Assembly (NCBI GenBank): GCA_030740335.1
Contig: JASLXL010000076.1
Span: 1 to 16,087, forward strand
Reading direction: 5' to 3'
From: SAR202 cluster bacterium
GTDB taxonomy: Bacteria > Chloroflexota > Dehalococcoidia > SAR202 > CAJWER01
Length of the DNA: 16,087 nucleotides
A program made the position numbers and the translations under genes. The notes under the pieces were generated by a model. That model saw nothing but the letters and a program-made list of their open reading frames with translations. It was not told where the DNA came from and did not search any database. This document shows, piece after piece, positions 6,700-12,986 of the stretch. Positions within the stretch are counted from its first letter, which is position 1; every line of letters begins with the position of its first letter.

Positions 6700-7608
6700 G
6701 TGACCGTGGCCAAGAATCAAGAAACGCTGATGATTCAAAGGGTGGCAGATCCTCGTGTACAGAGAGTTCTTGGGATCGTCTGTCTGACAATCGTGGCCGT
6801 CCTGATTCTGGCAGGCTGCTCGAGCGAAACGGAATCTCCAGCCGCGTCGGTACCCGATGCGGCTGGGACAGCGGACACCGAGGTACCGACCGTCGAGGCG
6901 ACGACGGAGGTCGTCGCAAGTGATGAGGCTGAGCCGTCGTCAGAAGTCACCCCTGTTGTCACCACGGAGGCCACAGACGAGTCCGCCCCGGCATCTGCAG
7001 CTACTGCAGAGCCGACGCAGGTCGTGGAGCTCGCCGCGACAGAGACCCCAGAGTCTGAGTCGACAGACATGGCTGTCATCTTTCCCACTGTGGCCCCGAT
7101 TACGATCGTGATTCCTGAAGGATGTGCACCGGGCTCATCGACCGACGTACAAAAGGCAAAGTTGATAGAGATCGGGTCCGCCATGTTTCCAGGAACCACG
7201 AACAAGGAGCGGCGACGGCTCCAGTTCGCTCCGGAAGCCAGAGACCATCGACAGGGTGGATTATGGCTCGTAGTTGAGTTCAACGGGGACGAGCTAGAAT
7301 CCGTAGTCATGAAAAAAGCTGCCCTAGATGACCAGATGCGAGACGCATATGATGCGTTGTTCAATTCAGGCTGTGACGAACTCGTGCAGGTCGATTTGAC
7401 GGGAATACACGAAGCGGTGACTACCCGAGAGGTTGGAAACTCGGTGGTGACCCCCGTCGTCGTGTTCAAGACCAGGCTGACGCTGGATGTAGCTGAGGGC
7501 GTTGACTGGGCCAACAAACAGGACCTGAACTTCAACGAAATTTGGAACCAGCTTCTCATCAACCCGAGATGGCGCAAGGAATTGCGCGAAGCCGAAGCGG
7601 CACCATAA
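6700..7608 (+). CDS. Lipoprotein of unknown function, second of the tandem paralogous pair
   Basis: Predicted lipoprotein of 302 residues, 71 nt after its paralogue and probably co-transcribed. AGGAGGG (6690-6696) serves GTG 6700, or GTG 6706 which gives a more usual spacing; ATG 6730 is a third option. The lipobox is a clean LAGC with Cys40. A Glu/Thr/Ala/Val-rich linker (42-135) differs in composition from the Thr/Ala linker of its neighbour, so only the C-terminal domain is conserved. That domain (about 138-302) has Cys142 and Cys225, FAPEARDHRQGGLWLVVEFNGDE (177-197), KKAALDDQMRDAYDALFNSGCDEL, VVVFKTR and NQLLINPRWRKELR. The pairing of conserved domain with divergent linker points to an old duplication. 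Function is unknown; location beside an importer suggests a surface or ligand-related role, but this is a guess. Confidence 0.85.
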   Translation: MTVAKNQETLMIQRVADPRVQRVLGIVCLTIVAVLILAGCSSETESPAASVPDAAGTADTEVPTVEATTEVVASDEAEPSSEVTPVVTTEATDESAPASAATAEPTQVVELAATETPESESTDMAVIFPTVAPITIVIPEGCAPGSSTDVQKAKLIEIGSAMFPGTTNKERRRLQFAPEARDHRQGGLWLVVEFNGDELESVVMKKAALDDQMRDAYDALFNSGCDELVQVDLTGIHEAVTTREVGNSVVTPVVVFKTRLTLDVAEGVDWANKQDLNFNEIWNQLLINPRWRKELREAEAAP

Positions 7609-7637
7609 TACGTGGCGTTCTTATTCGGTGAACCTTC

Positions 7638-7793
7638 GTGACCGGCGCAGTAATTATTCTCCTTGCGTTTGCGTGCGGCGGGTCCTCCGATGCTCCCACC
7701 GACTCGCAGGCCGAATCAAGCCCAACGAATCAGACAGCCACAGAGGATGAAGTAGTGCCTGAGCGTCAGGTGGAGCAGGGAGTTGGCTGGTGA
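7638..7793 (+). pseudogene. Short lipoprotein remnant (signal peptide plus linker only)
   Basis: A 51-codon frame from GTG 7638 to TGA 7791-7793 encodes TGAVIILLAFACGGSSD, a hydrophobic segment with a lipobox-like FAC, then a Ser/Thr/Glu/Gln-rich linker and a sudden end at QGVGW. It has no ribosome-binding site, no basic N-region, and an in-frame TGA nine nt upstream (7629-7631). The layout copies the N-terminal half of the two lipoproteins before it, without their C-terminal domain. It is most simply the remains of another lipoprotein gene. A real micro-lipoprotein cannot be excluded. Confidence 0.45.
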
Positions 7794-7804
7794 GGTCGAG
7801 TGAA

Positions 7805-8638
7805 CTACCTCTCGATGATGATCGTCTCCGCCATACGTATTTTTTCCCAGGTCCGACTGAACATATAGAGAGAATCTTCGTTGGTGGGCACGGTGATCAC
7901 CACCTCTTTGACATCACCCGCGACGAGCTTCAGGTCGGCGAATAGCTCACCATTGATTCTGCTCCTCCTTTCCTTGCTTACAGCAAGGGCGAAGTTGTGT
8001 CACCAACATTCATCTGGGGTGAAGTGGGTGTTGTACACGACGAACTTGACACGCTCCCCGGCAGGCACAACCAGAGGTTGGTCGGAGGTAAAGTAGTATC
8101 GATTTTGGTCATCAATAAGGATGTCGATTTTGAAAGTCTTGACCACTGTCTCATCTGGGTCGACGTCGATTAGACCTTCGAGGGTCGACAGCAATCTCGC
8201 CTGGCCGCCAATATAAAAGGGCGTTGGACCTGTGTCTTTAGGCTCCGTCTGGGTGGTTGCGTTCGGACCGGTGTCCTGGTTCCCGGCCGTGGTGATTGCC
8301 GTTGAGGCTTGAGGCGGGGTTGCCTGGCCTAACACTACAATGGTTGGCACGACGACTGTTTCCTCTACAATCACAGGAACCGCAACAACGATCTCAACCG
8401 GCGCCTCTTTGATGACCTCAACCTTGTGTGGGACGGGCGCCTCTTTGACGACCTCTACCTTTTGTGGGACGGGCGCCTTTTTGACGACCTCTACCGGCAT
8501 CACCTTGATTGCCTCTTTCACCACGACCTTCGATCCACACGCTGCGGTCGCGGTCACCAGAGCGACTGCTATCGCCATTACTGCTGCGGATCGTGCCAGA
8601 GTCGACATTCGGGTCCGTGTCTCCATACGGCGTGGCAT
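7805..8638 (-). CDS. Cupredoxin-like lipoprotein with repeat stalk, interrupted by an in-frame TGA
   Basis: Reads on the minus strand from ATG 8638 (AGGAA at 8645-8649, 6-nt spacer). The first 212 codons end at a TGA (8002-8000). The same frame then runs on 64 more codons to TAG at 7807-7805, 277 residues in all counting the TGA as residue 213. The signal peptide ends at TATAAC (Cys34). Residues 49-82 are 12-residue repeats VEVVKxAPVPxK, then a Val/Pro-rich and a Thr/Gln linker. Residues about 165-277 look like a cupredoxin-type beta-sandwich: YYFTSDQPLVVPAGERVKFVVYN before the TGA, HNFALAV right after it, then KLVAGDVKEVVITVP and a C-terminal YMFSRTWEKIRMAETIIIE. His214 and Met269 sit where copper ligands occur in the family; the usual Cys and second His of the C-terminal loop appear absent. 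Copper binding is therefore uncertain. Nonsense mutation, sequencing error, or recoding are all open. The gene stands alone on this strand. Confidence 0.72.
7972..7988 (-). other. Hairpin 11 nt downstream of the in-frame TGA
   Basis: On the minus-strand transcript CCTTGCT-GTA-AGCAAGG forms a perfect 7-bp stem, possibly extended by CTT/AAG pairs across an internal loop. Its apical loop carries G-U about 20 nt after the TGA, a distance in the range where bacterial SECIS elements sit. It lies inside codons, so it may be chance. Confidence 0.35.
8401..8508 (-). repeat. 36-nt tandem repeat in the cupredoxin-like gene
   Basis: Three consecutive 36-nt units (8401-8436, 8437-8472, 8473-8508, the third only partly matching) encode on the minus strand the 12-residue units VEVIKEAPVE.., VEVVKEAPVPHK and VEVVKKAPVPQK. 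The period and Val/Lys/Pro content predict an extended spacer between the lipid anchor and the cupredoxin-like domain. Confidence 0.8.
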
Positions 8639-8704
8639 TCAGAGTTCCTGTCATCAAAGTAGCGCACGATCCGTCTCGGTAGAGGGCTCATATTAGCTAT
8701 GGGA

Positions 8705-8733
8705 ACTATACCGCGCACCGGGGTGGTTGTCCA
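8705..8733 (-). promoter_or_regulatory. Sigma70-type promoter for the cupredoxin-like gene
   Basis: On the minus strand TGGACA (plus 8728-8733) and TATAGT (plus 8705-8710) are each 5/6 matches to the consensus boxes, with an exact 17-nt spacer. The start would be near 8698, giving a leader of about 60 nt before ATG 8638. The -35 box overlaps the palindrome at 8730-8741, suggesting repression by a dimeric regulator. Confidence 0.62.
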
Positions 8734-8741
8734 CGCGTGGA
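8730..8741. promoter_or_regulatory. Candidate operator: 12-bp palindrome over the -35 box
   Basis: TCCACGCGTGGA is a perfect inverted repeat whose left four bases are the right-hand part of the minus-strand -35 box (8728-8733). Binding there would block polymerase. No regulator gene is visible in the window. Confidence 0.42.
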
Positions 8742-8853
8742 ACCCGGAAGTGAATCAACCGGGTAATGCTCAGTTTATTTTTGTGAAAGTCATTGCGTCG
8801 CAGGTGCACTTGTGCTAGGCTCTGGCTTCATCCCCCGAAGTATCCACCGCTTG

Positions 8854-8865
8854 TCAACTAGTTGA
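8854..8865. repeat. 12-bp perfect palindrome upstream of the DUF4352-like lipoprotein gene
   Basis: TCAACTAGTTGA is a perfect inverted repeat 78 nt before ATG 8944. It differs in sequence from the palindrome at 8730-8741, so it would be read by a different protein, if by any. Confidence 0.3.
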
Positions 8866-8943
8866 GTCACCAAGGGAATCGGTGTTTGAGATCCGTCTGG
8901 CCGGTCTGCAATGCGAATGAGACGGTGTGCAGGCGGGTAAAAG

Positions 8944-9651
8944 ATGTTCAAAAAGAGTAGAATACGAACGTTGTTAGCCTATAGTTTCACGGTGAAAAAG
9001 ATGCGGACTAGCTTTCTGTTGATTATCGTGCTGTTGCTGATAACTACGACAGCCTGCGGTGGGTCGGAAGAGGTTGATGTAGAAAAGGAGCGAGCGGCTC
9101 CCGGAGGGTTGCCTGCGGTTGAGCAGGTTGATATTGGTGCGGTATCCATGGGCAATCAGGGCGTGATGGGGGAGCCTCTCAGGATTCCTGGTGATGCTCT
9201 ACCCCCCCCGATCGGAGAGCTTCCGTTGGACGGTGATATCGTGGTAACATTCAAGTCCATAGTGCGTGCCGAATCGGTATCCAGTGCTTCGCGAGCTCTT
9301 GCCGGGGGAGCATCGGCTGCCTTCTTCAAGCCGAGGCACGGCACCTACCTAGCTGTCTTCTACGAGGTCACGAACGAGTCCACTGGTGGGCTGAAGCCCA
9401 GCGTACATGTGAATGACGCTTTTGAACTTGTGGATGCTCAGGGTCGGAAGTGGGACAAGGCCAACTATTTTAGCCATGGCTTTGAGGTTCCATATGCGAT
9501 AGGAGTTCCGCTGGACAAAGGCGACCCACGAACATTCGTGGAGCCAGGTGATACTATAGAGGTGGCAGTCGCTTTCGATGTTGCTGTGGACGCCACTGGG
9601 CTTCGCCTGCTCTCCGAGCGGCTTGACCTTGAGATTGACCTAGGGGAGTAA
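8944..9651 (+). CDS. DUF4352-like secreted lipoprotein
   Basis: Predicted lipoprotein of 235 residues from ATG 8944, or 216 residues from ATG 9001, which gives a textbook 19-residue signal (MRTSFLLIIVLLLITTTAC). Neither start has a clear ribosome-binding site. After the anchor Cys and a linker of about 60 residues with a PPPIGELP segment, the domain at about 97-235 shows DIVVTFKSI, a Ser/Ala-rich loop, then GTYLAVFYEVTNES, NDAFELVDAQGRKWD and a late EPGDTIEVAVAFDV strand. This is the layout of DUF4352 domains: a ligand-free beta-sandwich of unknown role in surface proteins. It resembles the lipoprotein at 684-1214. A run of eight C (9202-9209) lies in frame in the linker. It ends 42 nt before dppD and may share its transcript. 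Confidence 0.82.
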   Translation: MFKKSRIRTLLAYSFTVKKMRTSFLLIIVLLLITTTACGGSEEVDVEKERAAPGGLPAVEQVDIGAVSMGNQGVMGEPLRIPGDALPPPIGELPLDGDIVVTFKSIVRAESVSSASRALAGGASAAFFKPRHGTYLAVFYEVTNESTGGLKPSVHVNDAFELVDAQGRKWDKANYFSHGFEVPYAIGVPLDKGDPRTFVEPGDTIEVAVAFDVAVDATGLRLLSERLDLEIDLGE

Positions 9652-9693
9652 CGTATCGGGCAGGCCCACCGAGAGATCAGGGGAAGAGACAAC

Positions 9694-10692
9694 ATGGACA
9701 ACGTGCTGGAGATAAAAGACCTTGCGACGTACTTCTACACGCATGATGGTGTAGTCAAGGCCGTCGACGGGATCAGCTACGAGGTTCAGGAGGGCGAGAC
9801 CCTCGGAATCGTGGGGGAGAGCGGCTGTGGCAAAAGCGTAAGCGCCCTCTCGATCATGAGGCTAATTGCAGACCCTCCGGGCAAGATTGAGCGTGGCGAG
9901 GTGATATTCGAAGGCCGCGACCTGCTCAAGTTGAGCGATTCCGAGATGAGAACAGTCCGGGGCAACCGGATCGGGATGATATTCCAGGAGCCGATGACCT
10001 CCCTGAACCCGGTCCTGACCATCGAGCGACAGCTCACCGAGACGTTGGAGCTCCACCTGAAAATGACGAAAATGGAGGCCCGTTCGCGGGCCGGCGAGTT
10101 GCTCGAGATGGTCGGCATCCCGGATCCGGGACGTCGACTCAAGGACTACCCCCACCAGATGAGCGGTGGCATGCGCCAGAGAATTATGATTGCGATGGCG
10201 ATCAGCTGCAATCCACGGCTGATCATAGCGGACGAGCCGACCACGGCATTGGACGTAACTATCCAGGCGCAGATACTCGAACTGATGCAGTCGTTGAGCA
10301 AAGACCTCGGCACATCACTGATCATCATCACCCACAACCTTGGGGTAGTCGCCCGATATGCCCAGCGCGTCGCGGTAATGTACGCTGGGAAGATCATAGA
10401 AACATCAACAGCAGAGCCGATCTACTCAAATCCTATGCACCCGTATACACTTGGACTGTTGAACTCAGTGCCACGTCTCGACGAAAAGATGGGCACCAAG
10501 TTGGAGCCGATCGAAGGGCTTCCCCCGGACTTGATAGACTTGCCCAACAGTTGCAGCTTTGCCCCAAGGTGCAGATACGCCATAGAGAAATGCACCACCG
10601 AGGCTCCGTCATTGGTCGATGTCACTGACGGTCACCAGTCGGCCTGTTGGAGGGCGGAAGAACTCGCCGATATAGGCATCAAGGTCGGCTAA
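9694..10692 (+). CDS. dppD: Dipeptide/oligopeptide-type ABC transporter ATP-binding protein, DppD family
   Basis: Cytoplasmic ATPase, 332 residues. The start is ATG 9694 after a GGGGAAGAG stretch. It has Walker A GESGCGKS (41-48), Q-loop Gln98 in [13 protein letters not shown] signature SGGMRQR (157-163), Walker B LIIADEP (176-182), a D-loop SALD-equivalent TALD, and switch His214. The C-terminal oligopeptide/dipeptide extension (about 235-332) has YSNPMHPYT and four Cys (287, 293, 300, 318) in the CSFAPRC...C...C pattern. That pattern is typical of the family and has been linked to an iron-sulfur cluster in some DppD proteins. All nucleotide-site motifs are intact. Its stop codon overlaps the ribosome-binding site of dppF. 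It is separated from dppC by the lipoprotein block. Confidence 0.96.
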   Translation: MDNVLEIKDLATYFYTHDGVVKAVDGISYEVQEGETLGIVGESGCGKSVSALSIMRLIADPPGKIERGEVIFEGRDLLKLSDSEMRTVRGNRIGMIFQEPMTSLNPVLTIERQLTETLELHLKMTKMEARSRAGELLEMVGIPDPGRRLKDYPHQMSGGMRQRIMIAMAISCNPRLIIADEPTTALDVTIQAQILELMQSLSKDLGTSLIIITHNLGVVARYAQRVAVMYAGKIIETSTAEPIYSNPMHPYTLGLLNSVPRLDEKMGTKLEPIEGLPPDLIDLPNSCSFAPRCRYAIEKCTTEAPSLVDVTDGHQSACWRAEELADIGIKVG

Positions 10693-10702
10693 GGAGAATC
10701 AG

Positions 10703-11713
10703 TTGGTGCAAAGTAAAGGCGACGAGACCCTACTAGAGGTAAAAGACCTCAAGATGCACTTCCCGGTAACCTCGGGAGTCATCTTTCAGCACAAAATCGC
10801 AGACATCAAAGCGGTTGACGGAGTCAGCTTCCGTATCAACAAAGGCGAGACACTGGGCCTGGTCGGAGAGAGCGGTTGTGGCAAGACCACCGCTGGTCGC
10901 TGCATCTTACAGCTCTACACACCGACCTCGGGCGACGTCATGTTCGAAGGGTCTCGGCTCAACGGACTTAGCAGCCGTGACATGATACCGTTCCGTCGCA
11001 AGATGCAGGTTATCTTCCAGGACCCGTACGGATCGCTCAACCCTCGTATGACCTGCCGGGATATCATCGGTGAGCCGCTGACAGTCCACAAACTCACGAC
11101 CAGCAAGGCAGAGTACAACGACCGTGTTGCTGAGCTACTGAGCGTAGTTGGGCTCAACCCTTACATGGCAGACCGCTACCCCCACGAATTCAGCGGTGGT
11201 CAGCGCCAGAGAATCGGCATCGCACGCGCACTGGCTGTCAACCCCAGCTTCATCGTGTGCGACGAGCCAGTCTCCGCGCTCGACGTCTCTATCCAGGCAC
11301 AGGTCATCAACCTTCTCGAAGAGCTACAAGACCAGTTTGATCTCACGTACCTGTTCATCGCCCACGACCTGTCGGTTGTGCGTCACATCAGCGACCGAAT
11401 CGCGGTGATGTACCTGGGCCACATCGTCGAGATTGCGAACAAGGAAGAGCTTCACGAAAACCCGCTGCACCCGTACACAAAGGCGCTTCTGTCCGCAGTG
11501 CCAATCCCGGACCCAGTCTTGGAAGCCAAGCGTGAGCGAGTCGTGCTGACCGGCGACGTGCCGAGCCCGATGAATCCGCCTGACGGCTGCGTGTTCCACA
11601 CACGTTGTCCGGTAGCCATCGAGGACTGCCAGGCCGGTATGCCAGAGCTACGCGAGGTATCCCCCGGCCACTGGGTGGCCTGCATCCGCGCCGACGACTA
11701 CGGGCCCAACTAG
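10703..11713 (+). CDS. dppF: Dipeptide/oligopeptide-type ABC transporter ATP-binding protein, DppF family
   Basis: Second ATPase of the importer, 336 residues. AAGGAG (10691-10696, overlapping the dppD stop) serves TTG 10703 at 6 nt or GTG 10706 at 9 nt; the proteins differ by one residue. Motifs: Walker A GESGCGKT (55-62), Q-loop Gln106 in [10 protein letters not shown], signature SGGQRQR (164-170), Walker B FIVCDEP (183-189), SALD D-loop, and His221. The C-terminal extension has ENPLHPYT and Cys 296, 302, 309 and 327 in a spacing matching DppD. DppD and DppF form the usual heterodimer under DppB/DppC. The gene ends in a hairpin region facing the convergent sialidase gene. Confidence 0.96.
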   Translation: MVQSKGDETLLEVKDLKMHFPVTSGVIFQHKIADIKAVDGVSFRINKGETLGLVGESGCGKTTAGRCILQLYTPTSGDVMFEGSRLNGLSSRDMIPFRRKMQVIFQDPYGSLNPRMTCRDIIGEPLTVHKLTTSKAEYNDRVAELLSVVGLNPYMADRYPHEFSGGQRQRIGIARALAVNPSFIVCDEPVSALDVSIQAQVINLLEELQDQFDLTYLFIAHDLSVVRHISDRIAVMYLGHIVEIANKEELHENPLHPYTKALLSAVPIPDPVLEAKRERVVLTGDVPSPMNPPDGCVFHTRCPVAIEDCQAGMPELREVSPGHWVACIRADDYGPN

Positions 11714-11741
11714 GGCCGTAAGTTGGGCTGGACATGCCCAA
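11704..11741 (+). terminator. Overlapping hairpins after dppF (terminator-like)
   Basis: GTTGGGC (11722-11728) can pair with the upstream GCCCAAC (11704-11710, next to the stop codon) or, through its TTGGGC part, with the downstream GCCCAA (11736-11741). The two stems exclude each other. There is no T-run. It may serve as a weak end for the dppDF transcript. Confidence 0.35.
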
Positions 11742-11753
11742 TGGCGTAGAGCC

Positions 11754-11775
11754 GACGCGCTCTTAATAGCGTGTC
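11754..11775. terminator. Hairpin between convergent dppF and sialidase genes
   Basis: GACGCGCT (11754-11761), loop CTTAAT, and AGCGTGTC (11768-11775) pair over 8 bp with one G-U. It overlaps the last bases of the sialidase gene. Lacks a clear T-run on either strand, so efficiency is doubtful. Confidence 0.3.
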
Positions 11776-12823
11776 ACCCTTCTAGCTGGTCGGCCCCGTC
11801 CGTCAGCCACGCCAGGTTGAACTGCGCAAGGCGCAAGCTCTCGTATGGCCCATCAGAGCCCCTTTCGTACAGGCAGCATATTGTCATGTCCGGTGCGATC
11901 GCCATGTCCGAGTAGGCTGATGGGCCGGTGTACAGCACCTTCTTCGTCGCCCAGGTCTGGCACTCGTCGTAGCTCACCCGCAGCGTAAAATGGTCTCGCG
12001 TGGTGCTATCCAGGTTGCCAAAGATGATGCGATTCTTGTCGTGGGTCTCGGCGTCGGTATAACGCACGATGCTGGCCTGGCACACCGCGTCCGTCAGTTC
12101 GTCCAGCTCGATCAAGTCGGACCAGGTTTCCCCGCCGTCCTTGCTCCAAGCGCAGAGGCGCCTTTGCAACTGTCTGTTGGCCGCTCGCACGGCCATGTAG
12201 AGTGAGCCGTCGGCGGTCTCGACCATCTCGCACTCGTTCGAGCCGCCCGGCAAGGCGCCCCCTACCTGCCAATTGGCGCCGTGGTCGTCGCTGTAGAACA
12301 TGTGCGAGTGAGAGAATATCGAGTCCATGCGGTGACTATCGTGGTGCCCGGCGGGTATGGCAAGACGGCCTGACTTCATCTGGATTCCCTTGCCGGGAGC
12401 CATGACGTAGTGCGTCCAGTTAGAAGGCATGATGCTGTCTGTGATGTCCACCGCCTCCGACCAGGTCGCACCGTTATCATCGCTGTGCATGACGTAGCAT
12501 CGGAAGGCGTCCCTGTTGAATGTCAAGAATACTCTGCCGGTATCCCGGTCGACGACGACCGTCGGATTGTGGAAGGTGTTCTCGCCGTTGCCGTATAGCA
12601 ATTGCAGTGGGCCCCATGTCACTCCGTTGTCGGTGCTGCGCTTGAGCACCAGGTAAAGCGCGTCGTAGTCGTGCTGACCGTGCCTCCGACCCTCGCAGAA
12701 CGCCAGGATCGTCCCGTCCGAGGTGATCGCTAGCGACGGTATCCTGAATGTGTGGTAGCCTTCCGCTCCTGACGTGAACACCTCTGTCTCTCTGAGCCAC
12801 GGAACCGCCTGCTGAGATGTCAT
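11774..12823 (-). CDS. Exo-alpha-sialidase (neuraminidase), GH33 type
   Basis: Predicted to release terminal sialic acid from glycoconjugates. It has 349 residues from ATG 12823, chosen because GGAGG (plus 12831-12835) lies 7 nt upstream; longer frames lack a site. The sequence follows the GH33 plan. The FRIP motif (26-29) has the first Arg of the triad (Arg27). Asp52/Asp54 follow EGRR as the likely acid/base region. APGKGIQMKSGRLAIPA (142-158) is the usual mid-domain motif. A SNECEMVETADGSL stretch has the catalytic Glu, then Arg213, Arg282 in TLRVS, and AYSDMA with Tyr304 as the likely nucleophile, then LYERG. Four clear Asp boxes (S-x-D-x-G-x-T/N-W) lie at 63-70, 114-121, 178-185 and 227-234, with a degenerate one at 284-291. 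No signal peptide is seen, so it would act in the cytoplasm on imported sugar unless exported otherwise. It is divergent from the dehydrogenase gene. Confidence 0.88.
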   Translation of the reverse strand: MTSQQAVPWLRETEVFTSGAEGYHTFRIPSLAITSDGTILAFCEGRRHGQHDYDALYLVLKRSTDNGVTWGPLQLLYGNGENTFHNPTVVVDRDTGRVFLTFNRDAFRCYVMHSDDNGATWSEAVDITDSIMPSNWTHYVMAPGKGIQMKSGRLAIPAGHHDSHRMDSIFSHSHMFYSDDHGANWQVGGALPGGSNECEMVETADGSLYMAVRAANRQLQRRLCAWSKDGGETWSDLIELDELTDAVCQASIVRYTDAETHDKNRIIFGNLDSTTRDHFTLRVSYDECQTWATKKVLYTGPSAYSDMAIAPDMTICCLYERGSDGPYESLRLAQFNLAWLTDGADQLEG

Positions 12824-12876
12824 TTCGCTGCCTCCATGGGTGGATCTCGCCAACCGATCAGGTCCAAGTGCGTGCC

Positions 12877-12905
12877 ATTTAAGTCGACTGCGCCGGGTAT
12901 TGCAA
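12877..12905 (-). promoter_or_regulatory. Possible promoter of the sialidase gene
   Basis: On the minus strand TTGCAA (plus 12900-12905) and TTAAAT (plus 12877-12882) are 4/6 matches to each box, with a 17-nt spacer. The start would be near 12870, about 47 nt before ATG 12823. Confidence 0.35.
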
Positions 12906-12938
12906 CAGGTCGTACGGGAGCGTGTTGACTCCTCGTCG

Positions 12939-12947
12939 TGATACACT
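12939..12947 (+). promoter_or_regulatory. Possible extended -10 promoter of the dehydrogenase gene
   Basis: TGATACACT fits the extended -10 pattern TGn-TATAAT with 4/6 in the hexamer. There is no good -35 box at the expected distance. The start would be near 12954, about 33 nt before ATG 12987. Confidence 0.28.
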
Positions 12948-12986
12948 TCGGCTCGGCCCGCATCCCGACTCTGGAGGACTGTCTAC

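Larger units (their letters stand above)
8639..8943. other. Divergent intergenic region between the cupredoxin-like and DUF4352-like lipoprotein genes
   Basis: No gene is seen here. It holds the ribosome-binding site and promoter of the minus-strand gene, a 12-bp palindrome TCCACGCGTGGA (8730-8741), a hairpin ACCCGG...CCGGGT (8742-8764), and a second 12-bp palindrome TCAACTAGTTGA (8854-8865). I could not find a good promoter pair for the plus-strand gene. Confidence 0.5.

Noticed and set aside
6209..7577. Long minus-strand frames opposite the two tandem lipoproteins
   Set aside because: They lack start signals and recognisable domains; the plus-strand frames have signal peptides, lipoboxes and a mutually conserved domain.
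8794..8817. TTGCGT and TAGGCT with a 17-nt spacer as a promoter for the DUF4352-like gene
   Set aside because: Each box matches only 3 of 6 positions, which is expected by chance in this much sequence.
12824..12946. A longer N-terminus for the sialidase
   Set aside because: The extra 41 residues are basic and lack any motif, while ATG 12823 has GGAGG seven nt upstream and begins shortly before the conserved domain.
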